Shown piece after piece: positions 8,885 to 17,877 of a stretch of 54,766 nucleotides of DNA; positions within the stretch are counted from its first letter, which is position 1; each line of letters begins with the position of its first letter. Origin of the DNA: Kiritimatiellia bacterium (GTDB lineage Bacteria > Verrucomicrobiota > Kiritimatiellia > RFP12 > UBA1067); assembly GCA_024405255.1 (NCBI GenBank), contig JAKSOY010000006.1:1-54766 (forward strand). The letters are read 5' to 3'. A program made the position numbers and the translations under genes. The notes under the pieces were generated by a model. That model searched no databases, was not told where the DNA came from, and was given only the letters and a program-made list of their open reading frames with translations.

Positions 8885-9982
8885 TTAGAGCTTGCACATC
8901 TGACGGATGGCGTCCAGCTCGGCCTCGGTGTCGTTCGCACCCTTCTTCGCGGGTTTGAGACGAGACGCCAGCTCCACGCACACATCGACCGCCGCCGAGC
9001 AGCTCTTGATGAAGCGGAACTGGGCGTCCTCGCTCTTCTCGGGCGAACCTTCGGCACGCAGCATGTGGCAGTCGAATTCGACGACGCCCTTCCAGCCGCA
9101 GTCGTTGAGCGCCTTGAACATCCACACCGTTTCCTTGAGGCCTTCCGGACCCACCAGCGGCGGGAAGTCGTTGTCGAACTGTCCCTTGATCTGCGAACCG
9201 AAGTGGAGGAACTTCATCTTCTTGCACGCGCAGAGGTACGAGACCGTGAGCACCGAGTTGATGAGGCACATGCCCTCGTGCTGCAGCAGTTCGGGGTTGA
9301 CGCCCCAGAACTCCGGCTTTTTCAGACGCGTCATGATGAAGCCGACGGCGTGTCCGCTCGTCGGGAGGAACATCGCGCCGCGCGGTTCATTCGGCTTCGG
9401 CTCGACCGTCGCACCCTTGTAGTTCGTGAACTTCATCTTCTGGATGTAGTCCGTCACGTGGTTGAGGCCGTCCGCCAGCCAATCGTAGAGGTGCGCGAAA
9501 TCGGTCTTCGCATACACTTCGAAACCGTCGCGCGCCACCCAGTAGGTGTAGTGCTTCGCGCCGAGCAGGTTGCCGATGCGGAGCGTGCGCTCGACCTTCT
9601 TCGCCGCGAGCGCGCGGAGTTTCGGATCCGGGTTCGTGAGGCCGCCGGCGCGGAAGAGCTTGTTGCCGTGGAGCGAGCAGGTGACCATGTTCACCTTGAG
9701 GCCGCCCTCCTTCAACACCTTCTTGATTTCGCGGAGCTTCTTGTAGACTTCGCTCTTCGGATCGAGGTCGTCCTCGGGATGTTCAGGATCCCACGGCACG
9801 AGGTCGTCGTCATGCGTGGACGTCATCTCGATGAGGCCCGCCTTGCAGGCTTTCGCGAGCATCTTCGCCACTTCAAGGGAATCGGGCTTCGGCTGCACAT
9901 CGCCGCCAAACGGATCGGCCAGCGGATTAGCCACACACCAGAACGGCATCGAACGCGCCGCGACACAGAGCTTGTCGTACAT
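8885..9982 (-). CDS. Xylose-isomerase-like TIM-barrel protein (class I fold, altered metal site)
   Basis: 365 residues, cytosolic (no signal peptide). It follows actinobacterial-type class I xylose isomerase along its length: DPFGGD near the start, THDDDLVP (catalytic His and Asp), EPKPNEPRG (metal Glu and catalytic Lys), GHAVGFI, NPELLQHEGM, QFDNDF (two metal Asp) and VEFDCH (metal Asp). Two differences stand out. One extra residue lies between the Glu and His of the NPE..HE motif. The usual HIDLNGQ metal-Asp segment is replaced by HFGSQ, so one metal-1 ligand seems lost. It may isomerise or epimerise another sugar. A promoter lies at 10048-10077, with AGGAG before the ATG. Confidence 0.75.
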   Translation of the reverse strand: MYDKLCVAARSMPFWCVANPLADPFGGDVQPKPDSLEVAKMLAKACKAGLIEMTSTHDDDLVPWDPEHPEDDLDPKSEVYKKLREIKKVLKEGGLKVNMVTCSLHGNKLFRAGGLTNPDPKLRALAAKKVERTLRIGNLLGAKHYTYWVARDGFEVYAKTDFAHLYDWLADGLNHVTDYIQKMKFTNYKGATVEPKPNEPRGAMFLPTSGHAVGFIMTRLKKPEFWGVNPELLQHEGMCLINSVLTVSYLCACKKMKFLHFGSQIKGQFDNDFPPLVGPEGLKETVWMFKALNDCGWKGVVEFDCHMLRAEGSPEKSEDAQFRFIKSCSAAVDVCVELASRLKPAKKGANDTEAELDAIRQMCKL

Positions 9983-10047
9983 TTGAGTCTCCTATTTTTT
10001 TCTAATGAAATTCAGGTCCCGTCAAAATCCTTCAACGAGATTTCAAG

Positions 10048-10077
10048 ATTTTACCACGGATTCCGTTCGTTTGTCAA
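10048..10077 (-). promoter_or_regulatory. Sigma-70-type promoter of the xylose-isomerase-like gene
   Basis: On the minus strand: TTGACA (10077-10072), 18 bases, then TGG-TAAAAT (-10 at 10053-10048). The leader to the ATG at 9982 is about 60 bases and includes AGGAG. It also serves the downstream DUF1080 and mnmE genes if they are cotranscribed. Confidence 0.6.
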
Positions 10078-10099
10078 TCTTCGACATCATTTGATCGCG

Positions 10100-10591
10100 T
10101 CAGATCGGCGTGCGCGTGTTGAGCAGCGAATTGGAATGGGCGTGGGTGATGGCGAGCGCGAGGGCGTCGGCTGCGTCGTTCTGGGGCAGTTCGTCAAGCG
10201 CCAGCAACGTCTTCACCATTCGCTGGATCTGAAGCTTCTCCGCGAGACCGTTGCCGCACACCGCCATCTTCACGCGGCGCGGTTCGTATTCGTAGATCGG
10301 CACGTTCGCATCGACCGCCGCCGTAATGACGGCACCACGCGCTTCGCCGAGAATGAGCATCGTGTTCGCATTCTTCGCGTAGATCACCTTTTCGATGGAA
10401 ACGACTTGCGGCGCGTAGGCGGCAATCAGCGCCGCCACGCGCGCATGGATTTCGCGGAGGCAGGCGGAGAGCGGAAGTTTCGGCGCATTGTGGATGCGGC
10501 CCGCCTCAAGGCAGCGCATGCGCGAACCCTCGACGGACAGCACGCCATAACCGCTTGAACGAAGCGACGTATCGATGCCGAGGATGATCAT
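10100..10591 (-). CDS. ruvC: Holliday junction endodeoxyribonuclease RuvC
   Basis: 163 residues from the ATG at 10591 (family about 160-175). It resolves Holliday junctions with RuvAB by paired nicks. The RNase-H-fold acidic residues are visible: GIDTS near the N-terminus, VSIEK around residue 64, and the C-terminal NDAADALALA (DxxD). The longer open frame upstream is not family-like. The chosen ATG overlaps the stop of the preceding ETF-QO gene by one base (TGATG), so the two are likely translationally coupled. ruvA and ruvB are not in the window. Confidence 0.95.
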   Translation of the reverse strand: MIILGIDTSLRSSGYGVLSVEGSRMRCLEAGRIHNAPKLPLSACLREIHARVAALIAAYAPQVVSIEKVIYAKNANTMLILGEARGAVITAAVDANVPIYEYEPRRVKMAVCGNGLAEKLQIQRMVKTLLALDELPQNDAADALALAITHAHSNSLLNTRTPI

Positions 10592-12438
10592 CAGTTTTCG
10601 TTGGAGTGAAGTCCGCCCGCACCGGCCTTGAACACGATGTTGCCGTGATCGGTTCCGGGAACGAGCGTCGCGCAGTTCCAAATGCACGCACCGCAGTGGA
10701 CGCACTTCTCGCGGTCGAACTTCGGCACGCCGCCCGGTTCGTCGCTCGGCATCAATGCCTGCGCCGAACAGATTTCAATGCACGTGTGCTTCGTGCAGGA
10801 CTGGCAGAGGGCCGGATCCGCAAACGTGACATGGTCCGCAAAACCCGGTGCCGCCTGCACCTTGCCGCCCACGAGCAACGCATCCTGATGCTGCATCAGC
10901 AATTCGCCGTCGTACGGAATCGCCGGCCAGCCGCACGCGTCCATCACGGCATCATGCAAAGGCTTGCGCGCCTTCTCGGCGGACGCGAGACCTTCCGCGA
11001 GTTTCGCGCGATCGACTCGACGCCCCTTGAGCGCCTCCTCCAAAGTCGGCACGCGCGTAGCCGGCGGCACGCTCTTGAACGGCAACGCCAGACCGAACGT
11101 TCCACGCAGACCTTCGCCCACCATGCCCCAGAAGAAACTCTTGTTGAATCCGTTGCGCGCACCCGTCGCCTTCTTCAGACGCTTGTCGAGCGCCGAGGCC
11201 CGACGGCTCGCCACATACGTCGCCTCGAGATTTTCCTTTGTAAAATCCTTGCCGTCCTGCAAGAGCTTGAGCACGGCCTTCGCGAGCTGCACGCCGCTTT
11301 CCCACGCTTCGTCGACGCCCGCATTCGCCAGCACGTCGGTCGTGCCCGAACCCTCGCCGATGCGCGCAAACCCGTCGCCGCAGAGGAAGGGTTCGCCTTC
11401 TTGTCCGCTCTCCTGCAAGGACTTCGCGCCCCAGCTCAAGAGTTTCGCACCCTTGAGATGGCGCCACAGATACGGATGCTGCATCCAGTGCTGGAAATAG
11501 CGATACGTCGTTCGAACGGGCGTATCCATCCACGGTGCCGCGAAGATGCCGAGGGTCGCAGTCTTATCCGCGAGCACGTACATGAACCCGAAGAGCTCGG
11601 GCTCCGGGAAGCCCAGCGTGTGGATGATCGTACCCGGTTCGAGCTCGCAGGACTCAGGCAGCTTGACGACGGCTTTCATGCCGACGCCCCAATCGTATTG
11701 GTGGTGGCCCTTCGGCAGACCGAACTTCGCATCGAGGGCGCGTCCAACAGCGCCCACCGGACCATCCGCCACCACCGTGAGCGCGGCCTTCACATCCATG
11801 CCCGGCATGAACGCGCCTTCCATCGGCGAGCCGTCCTTCTCGACACCTTGATCCGCCAGGCGAACGCCCACGACCTTCTCGCCGTCGAAAAGCGGCTCCG
11901 CCACCGGCGAGGACGGCATGATCATGATGCCGTTCTCCATCACTTTCTGCGAGGCCCATGTCATAAAGGACCCCATCGACATCACGACGCCACCACGTTT
12001 GTCCATGAAGGGCGGCGTGAGCGGAAGTTCACGCGCCTGCCATTGGCCGCCTTTCATGATGACGCCGCCCAGCTTGAAGCAGAGGTCGATGAACTTCGTC
12101 CCGCACGTGCGCTTGGAGGCGCCGATGTGATCGAAAAGGTACGTCGTCTTTTCCGCCGTCACCTCGGCGGCATTCGGAACTTCCTTGGCGAAATCGGGGA
12201 AGGACGCCTTGATCGCGTCGGCCTTCGTGACAATGCCCGACACTCCAAAGCCCACGTCGTCGGCGCGCTCATAGCACATCACCTGCAACGGACAGCCCGG
12301 CATCGTCTTCGATTCGTAGAGGGGCGTACCGTCCTCCTTCGTCTTCGCGAGTTCGGGTCCGAGCGTGGTGAGAAAGCCGGCGGCCGCGGGACCAAAACCC
12401 GTGACGACAATATCGGCTGTCATTTCCTGGCGTTCCAT
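10591..12438 (-). CDS. Electron-transfer flavoprotein:quinone oxidoreductase (ETF-QO/FixC type)
   Basis: 615 residues. An FAD-binding Rossmann motif opens the protein (DIVVTGFGPAAAG). The middle matches the ETF-QO/FixC flavoprotein fold. The C-terminus carries ferredoxin-like cysteines in two clusters: CQSCTKHTCIEIC and CVHCGACIWNC. ETF-QO passes electrons from reduced ETF to membrane quinone. The second cluster fits the usual single 4Fe-4S; the first suggests either a second cluster or a family variation. The start at 12438 is set by AAGGAG five bases upstream. No etfA or etfB is present here. It follows lolD after 25 bases and overlaps ruvC by one base. Confidence 0.85.
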   Translation of the reverse strand: MERQEMTADIVVTGFGPAAAGFLTTLGPELAKTKEDGTPLYESKTMPGCPLQVMCYERADDVGFGVSGIVTKADAIKASFPDFAKEVPNAAEVTAEKTTYLFDHIGASKRTCGTKFIDLCFKLGGVIMKGGQWQARELPLTPPFMDKRGGVVMSMGSFMTWASQKVMENGIMIMPSSPVAEPLFDGEKVVGVRLADQGVEKDGSPMEGAFMPGMDVKAALTVVADGPVGAVGRALDAKFGLPKGHHQYDWGVGMKAVVKLPESCELEPGTIIHTLGFPEPELFGFMYVLADKTATLGIFAAPWMDTPVRTTYRYFQHWMQHPYLWRHLKGAKLLSWGAKSLQESGQEGEPFLCGDGFARIGEGSGTTDVLANAGVDEAWESGVQLAKAVLKLLQDGKDFTKENLEATYVASRRASALDKRLKKATGARNGFNKSFFWGMVGEGLRGTFGLALPFKSVPPATRVPTLEEALKGRRVDRAKLAEGLASAEKARKPLHDAVMDACGWPAIPYDGELLMQHQDALLVGGKVQAAPGFADHVTFADPALCQSCTKHTCIEICSAQALMPSDEPGGVPKFDREKCVHCGACIWNCATLVPGTDHGNIVFKAGAGGLHSNEN

Positions 12439-12463
12439 AATTCTCCTTGGTTCGTGTCCCCGC

Positions 12464-13162
12464 TCAGGGGACCAGATGTCCATGGTCGAGTTTAAGCGTG
12501 CGATCGCACCGCGCGGCCGCTTCGGCCGAGTGGGTAACCATCACGCACGCGAGCGGACGCTCATCCGACTCGACGCGTTGATTCACTTCAAACAGCAGAT
12601 TCAGAATCTCGGTGCCCGTGAGCGCATCGAGGTTGCCTGTCGGCTCGTCGGCGAAAATGATTTCAGGCTGGCACATCAAGGCGCGCGCAAGCGCCACGCG
12701 CTGCTGCTCGCCACCTGAAAGTTCCGCCGGCAGATGAGTCAGCCGATCGGCGAGACCCACCTTTTCAAGCAGCTGGCACGCGCGTGCACGCATCTCCCTG
12801 CGAGCGCCGCGCGTATACCCCGTCATCGTCGGCAAGAGCACATTCTCGACGATGTCGAGTTCCGGCATCAAATGGAAACTCTGGAAGATGAAACCGACCT
12901 TCGTCGCGCGCAACCGATCGCGCCGCGCGGCCGAACCGAATCCGCCGAAAAGCGATTCGCCCGCGAGAAGGACCTCGCCCGAGGTCGGCGCGTCGAGTCC
13001 GCCGAGAATGTTCAACAGCGTCGTCTTGCCCGAACCGCTGCGTCCGACAATCGCCACGTGTTCGCCTGCGGCGACCTCGAACGAAACACCGTCCAGCACG
13101 CGAATCGCGGGTTGGCCGGGCAGGCGATAGTCCTTGACAATGTCTTTGACGCTGAGCAACAT
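12464..13162 (-). CDS. lolD: Lipoprotein-releasing ABC transporter ATPase LolD
   Basis: 232 residues. The cytoplasmic ATPase of the LolCDE-type complex extracts lipoproteins from the inner membrane toward LolA. Walker A is GRSGSGKTT, the signature is LSGGEQQR, Walker B is IIFADEPT and the H-loop is MVTH. The segment [19 protein letters not shown] is typical of the MacB/LolD subfamily. It starts 5 bases after the lolC stop, so the pair forms an operon. A related efflux-type MacB ATPase is the alternative, but the partner's sequence favours Lol. Confidence 0.88.
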   Translation of the reverse strand: MLLSVKDIVKDYRLPGQPAIRVLDGVSFEVAAGEHVAIVGRSGSGKTTLLNILGGLDAPTSGEVLLAGESLFGGFGSAARRDRLRATKVGFIFQSFHLMPELDIVENVLLPTMTGYTRGARREMRARACQLLEKVGLADRLTHLPAELSGGEQQRVALARALMCQPEIIFADEPTGNLDALTGTEILNLLFEVNQRVESDERPLACVMVTHSAEAAARCDRTLKLDHGHLVP

Positions 13163-13167
13163 GGCTT

Positions 13168-14394
13168 TTATTTCTGAAGAGCTTCAACGGGGTGTTTCGA
13201 CGCCGCGAGAAACGCGGGCACCAACGAGGCGAGAAGTCCGAACACGTAGACGATGACGACCACCCACACGACGTCGCTCACCACAACGCGAGACGGCAGG
13301 GAGGAAAGACCATACACCGACTTCGGAAACACTTCCACACCGCAACGGGCAAGAAGGTCCACGATGTTCTGAAGATTCTCCAGCACCGCCCAGGCGGTCA
13401 GCAGACCCAGTACCGTACCGAGGGTGACTTGAAAGAGTCCGTGAACGACGAACGCACCCATGATCTTCCGCTTCGGAAAGCCGAGCGCCTTCAACAGGCC
13501 GATCTCGGGCGTCTTCTGCACGGTCAGAACGAGGAGCGTGTTCATCACGCAAAAGAGCGCGACGACGGTAATGAGCATCAACAGCAATGCCGTCATGTTC
13601 TTCTCGACCGCGAGGGCGTTGAAGAGTTCGCGGTCCGCCTGACGCCAGGTGACGAGACGGCAATTCGGCACCTTGCTCTTCACCTGATTGAACACGGCGT
13701 CGAACACAGGCACATTGGCGGGTTCCTTCGTCTTGAGATGAATGGCGAACACGCCCTTCTCAATGCCCATGAGTTCACGCGCGTTTGCGAGAGAGCAGAT
13801 GCAGAATCCGGCATCGTAGTCGCGCTGGCCGCACGAGAAGATGCCGGTCACGCGCCACTTGAGCGGCAGAAACACCTCATCGCGCGAGGCGAGCGTCTTC
13901 GGCGAATAGACCGTGACGTCATCACCCACCCACGCGCCCAGCGAACGCGCGAGGTCGACGCCGAGTACGATCGAATCACCTTCAAGATCAAATTCGCCTG
14001 CGAGAGGCTTGCCCACCTGGTAGGCGCCCTGAAAACGATCCGGGTCGACACCGAGGATGATCGGCGCCGCGATGCGACCGCGCTGTTCGAGCATGATGCG
14101 CGTATCGATCTCCGGCGTCACCGCCGCCACGCCTGGAATCGCTTCCAGTTCCTTGGCCAGACGGTCTTCATCCTTCACGGGCGAACCAGGCGAGTAGGAC
14201 GAAATCGTGATATGCGGCTTGAAGTCGAGGATCTTCTTTTCCCACAGATCGCCGAAGCCGGTCATCACGGCGCGCACGATGATCACCACCGCGACGCCTA
14301 GAAGAACACCCAAAACCGAAACGCAGGTGATCACACTGGTGACGCTGCGTTTCGGCTTCAGATATTTCAGCGCTAGAAATAGGCTAAAGGGCAT
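13168..14394 (-). CDS. lolC: LolC/LolE-family lipoprotein-releasing permease
   Basis: 408 residues. It begins MPFSLFLALKYLKPKRS, the typical LolC/E cytoplasmic start. One membrane helix follows (about 20-42), then a large periplasmic MacB-PCD domain (about 55-260). The C-terminal FtsX unit has three helices (about 272-292, 318-342, 370-398). A single LolC/E gene accompanies lolD, so the transporter may be a homodimer (LolF-like), as in many non-gamma-proteobacteria. It starts 5 bases after the stop of the toroid protein, continuing that operon. Confidence 0.87.
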   Translation of the reverse strand: MPFSLFLALKYLKPKRSVTSVITCVSVLGVLLGVAVVIIVRAVMTGFGDLWEKKILDFKPHITISSYSPGSPVKDEDRLAKELEAIPGVAAVTPEIDTRIMLEQRGRIAAPIILGVDPDRFQGAYQVGKPLAGEFDLEGDSIVLGVDLARSLGAWVGDDVTVYSPKTLASRDEVFLPLKWRVTGIFSCGQRDYDAGFCICSLANARELMGIEKGVFAIHLKTKEPANVPVFDAVFNQVKSKVPNCRLVTWRQADRELFNALAVEKNMTALLLMLITVVALFCVMNTLLVLTVQKTPEIGLLKALGFPKRKIMGAFVVHGLFQVTLGTVLGLLTAWAVLENLQNIVDLLARCGVEVFPKSVYGLSSLPSRVVVSDVVWVVVIVYVFGLLASLVPAFLAASKHPVEALQK

Positions 14395-14399
14395 TCCGA

Positions 14400-16067
14400 T
14401 TAGATGTCGTCGATCATGACCTTGACTTCATTGCCCTTGTCCTGCGAGAGGGCTTCGATGTCGGCTTCGACTTCGGTCGCCTTCAGCGAGGTTGTCGGCA
14501 AGTAACGGTAATACACCATCAGCTGCAACGCGCAGAGGCAGGTATCCATGACCGGACGCGTCGTGTGCACGTCGGTGTTCTCCCAGTGTCCAACCGGGCA
14601 ATCCTTGCCATTCGGATCCTTCACCGTCAACGGCGAACCATCCGCCTTCTTGTCGTTGATGATCGTCTTCGGGTAGAGGTTCTTCATCGCGAGGTTCCAC
14701 TTCTTCCACAGCGTGAAGTTCGCAGGCGTCGCACCCTTGGCCATGCCGGCCTGGTACTTGCACTGCGCCGCATAGTAGCTGTAGTACTGCGAGCAGGAAC
14801 CGCCGCTCATGTGCTTCTTGTCAAACGTCGGCAACCAGTCGCGCATGACATCGAGCGCATTGACGACTTCCGGTTCCTTCGCATGGCCCAAGAGCTGCAT
14901 GCAGAGGCAGCCGACACCGCCAAGACCGCCGCCGCGCGAACCCGGACGATACACGAAGCCGGCCTCCTTGTTGAAGTTGCGCGTCTTGAGGCACTTGATG
15001 GCCTTCTTGATGCACTCGTCCATGCCCGAGGGATGGATGCCGGCCATCTTGCCGGCCTTCAACGCCTGCATGGCCCAGCCGCCGTACGAAATGTCGTCCG
15101 GTGCCGCCGACGTCGTCTTCGCGAGCTTGTAGTTCCAGCCGCCCGTCGCCGTCTGACCGGCGATGATACGGGTCAAACCCTTCTCCGCGGCTTCGCGCGC
15201 ATTCGGGTTCTTCGTCATGCCGTAGGCTTCACAGAGCGCGTACATGGCGATCAGGAAGCCGTACTCGTTGCCGTCGCAGGCGGCGATGTGCGTGACACCG
15301 CCCTTCTCGTGGACCGCATTGATCAGCCAGTCAAGACCGCGCTGCACCGTATCGCCGAATTCCTTCGAGTTCGGCTTCTCATCGTGCGCGAGATAGGTCA
15401 GGATCGCGAAACCCGTGGACGCAGCCGGAACGCCCGGCCAGGAGCCGTCGCTGTTCTGCTTGATCTTCAGCCAGCGCAGGGCCTTCATCACGGCCGCTTC
15501 CGTGGTGGGGTCGCCGTACTGGGCACCACCGCGCGTGAGCTGACCACGCACGCCCGTCGAACGCTCGGATCCGAAAACGGACTTCATCGTCACCGGGCTC
15601 TTGATGTTCATCATCGCATCGACCGTCGCCACCTTCACCGACTGCGGTTCGGCCGTCTGTGCCGGAGCATCCGCCACTTCCGTGGGATTGCCCACCGTCG
15701 GCGTATCCACCTGCACTTCCACATCGACATCTGGCGGCGGCTCGACCTCCGGAGGCGGCGGAACCTCCTCCAGGACCTCATTCTGGTCGGCCTGCACGAT
15801 GTCCAGCTTCACTTCCTTCTTCGTGTTCCCGCCAACAGCGGTCACCACGAACAGCACGATCACGCCGATCAACGGCACCATGATGGCCGTCAGCGGAGCG
15901 ACCTGACGCTGCAGTTCAATCAACGCCTCCTTGTATTCGCGCGAATCACGCGAACGGCCAAGTCCCTTGAACATCTTGCCGAGACGCTTGAAATAGCCCT
16001 GTTCTTCGAACTTGGCCATCTCCACGTCAAGCTGTTCCTTGAATTCATCTTCGTTTGTGATGTCCAT
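14400..16067 (-). CDS. TonB-like membrane anchor fused to prenyltransferase/squalene-cyclase-type alpha/alpha toroid
   Basis: 555 residues. A cytoplasmic N-terminal stretch (about 1-58) leads to one membrane helix (LTAIMVPLIGVIVLFVVTAV). A Pro/Glu/Val-rich periplasmic linker follows (EEVPPPPEVEPPPDVDVEVQ), the hallmark of TonB. From about residue 180 to the end are repeats of the terpenoid-cyclase toroid (AVMKALRWLKIKQNSDGSW, GLTRIIAGQTATGGWNY, AIKCLKTRNFNKEAG). It sits immediately after exbB-exbD-exbD, where tonB is expected. I infer a protein energised by ExbBD with a toroid in place of the TonB C-terminal domain. Cyclase catalytic residues (DXDD) are not seen. AAGGGG precedes the ATG. Confidence 0.75.
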   Translation of the reverse strand: MDITNEDEFKEQLDVEMAKFEEQGYFKRLGKMFKGLGRSRDSREYKEALIELQRQVAPLTAIMVPLIGVIVLFVVTAVGGNTKKEVKLDIVQADQNEVLEEVPPPPEVEPPPDVDVEVQVDTPTVGNPTEVADAPAQTAEPQSVKVATVDAMMNIKSPVTMKSVFGSERSTGVRGQLTRGGAQYGDPTTEAAVMKALRWLKIKQNSDGSWPGVPAASTGFAILTYLAHDEKPNSKEFGDTVQRGLDWLINAVHEKGGVTHIAACDGNEYGFLIAMYALCEAYGMTKNPNAREAAEKGLTRIIAGQTATGGWNYKLAKTTSAAPDDISYGGWAMQALKAGKMAGIHPSGMDECIKKAIKCLKTRNFNKEAGFVYRPGSRGGGLGGVGCLCMQLLGHAKEPEVVNALDVMRDWLPTFDKKHMSGGSCSQYYSYYAAQCKYQAGMAKGATPANFTLWKKWNLAMKNLYPKTIINDKKADGSPLTVKDPNGKDCPVGHWENTDVHTTRPVMDTCLCALQLMVYYRYLPTTSLKATEVEADIEALSQDKGNEVKVMIDDI

Positions 16068-16084
16068 TTCAATACCCCTTGGAC

Positions 16085-16477
16085 TTACATGCTGAAGATC
16101 GACAAGTTCTGCATCCCGTACTTCGTACAGGTATCCAGCGCATCAACCAGGAACTTGTGCGGCGAAGTCATCTCGCACTGCAACAGCACCGTCGCCTTCT
16201 TGTCGATCGCCGCCGCCTGCTTGATGTGCCGATCGAGCTCCTTCAGCGAAACACCACGGCCGTTGTACACGAGTCCGCCCGGGCCCACCTGGATCTTGAT
16301 CGTCGTATCTTCAACGACTTGCGTTGGTTTGTCATTCGGTGCGGGACGATTCGCATTCAGCTTGGAGAACAAGTCTTCCTGCTTGATCGTCACGACGAAG
16401 AAGATGATCAGCTCGAACACGACGTCGATCATCGGCGTCATGTCCAGCTGCGGATTGTCGTATTGTTTACGTGCCAT
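16085..16477 (-). CDS. exbD: ExbD/TolR-family biopolymer transport protein (second copy)
   Basis: 130 residues. The N-terminus PQLDMTPMIDVVFELIIFFVVT holds the single membrane helix with the proton-carrying Asp of ExbD/TolR, followed by a small periplasmic domain. It pairs with ExbB to turn proton flow into mechanical work on a TonB-like partner. It shares its first 30 residues almost exactly with the neighbouring copy, but the periplasmic domain differs, suggesting a heteromeric ExbD pair. The gap to the other exbD is 10 bases. Confidence 0.93.
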   Translation of the reverse strand: MARKQYDNPQLDMTPMIDVVFELIIFFVVTIKQEDLFSKLNANRPAPNDKPTQVVEDTTIKIQVGPGGLVYNGRGVSLKELDRHIKQAAAIDKKATVLLQCEMTSPHKFLVDALDTCTKYGMQNLSIFSM

Positions 16478-16487
16478 CTTCTCACCC

Positions 16488-16925
16488 TCACTTCGTCAGT
16501 TGCTTGCCGCTCTTACGGTCGTAGACCGCGACGAACGAAAGCTTCCACACATCCTCGGCCGTACAGGCATTCATCACTTCAGCAACATGACGATGATGCG
16601 TACGGTAGTCGGCACGAATCATAATCGGGAAGTTGGGTCCCCATATCCGTTTGCGCTCCTTTACGCGGCGGCGGATTTCCGCCGTTCCAACCGTGAAGTT
16701 GCAAATGGAGATTCGTCCGTTCTTGGCGATGTCGATGACGAGATGGGACGGCGGCAGTTCTTCGGCCGTCAGTTCGATGCCGTGCTTGCCGTCCTCGAGC
16801 TGAACCGTCTCGTCCTTTTCCACGGACATCTTCAACGTCACAACGAAGAAGATGATCAGCTCGAACACGACGTCGATCATCGGCGTCATGTCCAGCTGCG
16901 GATTTTCTGTGAGTTTCTTGCTCAT
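16488..16925 (-). CDS. exbD: ExbD/TolR-family biopolymer transport protein (first copy)
   Basis: 145 residues. The same helix motif (PQLDMTPMIDVVFELIIFFVVT) is followed by a longer periplasmic domain than its partner (ELTAEELPPSHLVIDIAKNG, IMIRADYRTHHRHVAEVMNA). It is part of the exbB-exbD-exbD unit. AAGGGA lies upstream of the ATG. Duplicated divergent exbD genes after one exbB are common in PVC and planctomycete genomes. Confidence 0.93.
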   Translation of the reverse strand: MSKKLTENPQLDMTPMIDVVFELIIFFVVTLKMSVEKDETVQLEDGKHGIELTAEELPPSHLVIDIAKNGRISICNFTVGTAEIRRRVKERKRIWGPNFPIMIRADYRTHHRHVAEVMNACTAEDVWKLSFVAVYDRKSGKQLTK

Positions 16926-16964
16926 GATCTACGGTCCCTTCTCGGACTCGTTTTCACGCTCAAC

Positions 16965-17819
16965 TCAGACAGCCTGTTCCTGACTCTCGTCGACCACTTC
17001 CACGTGGCGGAGGCCCTTGAGGAGTTCCATCGTGAGCGCCGTCATACGCATGATCAGGCGGTTCGCCTTGTTACGCAGCGAGTAGAACACCGTGATGGAC
17101 GGAATGGACACGCACAGACCCGCCGCCGTCGTCCAGAGCGCCTGACCGATGGAGTTCGCGAGCATGGACGCATCGCCCGCACCACCCGCCGCGAGGGCCT
17201 GGAACGTCAAGATCATGCCTTGCACCGTACCGAGCAAGCCGAGAGACGGACCGAGGTTCGAACACACGGAAATCCAGGTGAGGCGCTGCATCAGACGTTC
17301 GACCTCGAGGTCGGCCGCACCGTTCACCGCTTCCTGAATCACATCGTAGCCGTCGTCCACGTGCTGGAACGCGGTCGAGAGGATGTTCGACATCGCACTC
17401 GGCTCGTTCTCGCACACCTTGAGCGCCTTCATCACATCGCCCTCGGCCATCGCCTGCTGCACGTTGTTGACGAGCGAGCTCGGCATCAGCTTTTCAGGCT
17501 TCACGAGAACCAGGCAGTCCACGGAGAAGTAGATGGCCGCCGCCGCATCGCCGAACAGGGCGAACCACAGCAACGCACCGATGATGCCCGAACCGAAGAC
17601 GATGTCGAAGAACCCGCCCGAGGACTTCCTCCCCTCTTCCGGCGCGCCGCTCACAGCCTTGCCGCTGGCATCCACCAGTTCTCCCGCCTTCGCCGTGGCC
17701 GCAGCCGCCGCAGGCGCCGCATCCTGAGCCGAAGCAACCATCGCCGTAACAGGCGCCAACACCAGGCCGAACATCACAATCGCGGCCATCACCGACTTCT
17801 GCATCTTCTTCATGTTCAT
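16965..17819 (-). CDS. exbB: ExbB/TolQ/MotA-family proton channel
   Basis: 284 residues. A signal-peptide-like N-terminus (MKKMQKSVMAAIVMFGLVLAPVTAMVASA) and an Ala-rich periplasmic segment lead to the first channel helix (GIIGALLWFALFGDAAAAIYF). The MotA/ExbB core follows, with PSLGLLGTVQGMILTFQAL and ALWTTAAGLCVSIPSI. The N-terminal extension is longer than in E. coli ExbB. It forms the stator with the two ExbD proteins encoded next. AAAGGAA precedes the ATG at 17819. Confidence 0.92.
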   Translation of the reverse strand: MNMKKMQKSVMAAIVMFGLVLAPVTAMVASAQDAAPAAAAATAKAGELVDASGKAVSGAPEEGRKSSGGFFDIVFGSGIIGALLWFALFGDAAAAIYFSVDCLVLVKPEKLMPSSLVNNVQQAMAEGDVMKALKVCENEPSAMSNILSTAFQHVDDGYDVIQEAVNGAADLEVERLMQRLTWISVCSNLGPSLGLLGTVQGMILTFQALAAGGAGDASMLANSIGQALWTTAAGLCVSIPSITVFYSLRNKANRLIMRMTALTMELLKGLRHVEVVDESQEQAV

Positions 17820-17877
17820 TTTGTTTTTCCTTTTTGAGATTGATTAAATTGTCTGTACTGACTTGATTTTGTTTGAT

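Noticed and set aside
10591..12438. Geranylgeranyl reductase instead of ETF-QO
   Set aside because: The ferredoxin-like C-terminus with eight cysteines and the length of 615 residues fit ETF-QO/FixC-FixX fusions better.
16998..17010. Another parS-like site (TTCCACGTGGCGG) in exbB
   Set aside because: Only the left half and core match; it is not palindromic and codes for ordinary exbB residues, so chance is likely.
7715..17837. Very long plus-strand open frames (for example 7715-10558 and 14565-17837)
   Set aside because: They are antisense to clear genes (ruvC, xylose-isomerase-like, exb operon), rich in Arg/His as expected of shadows in GC-rich DNA, and match no family.
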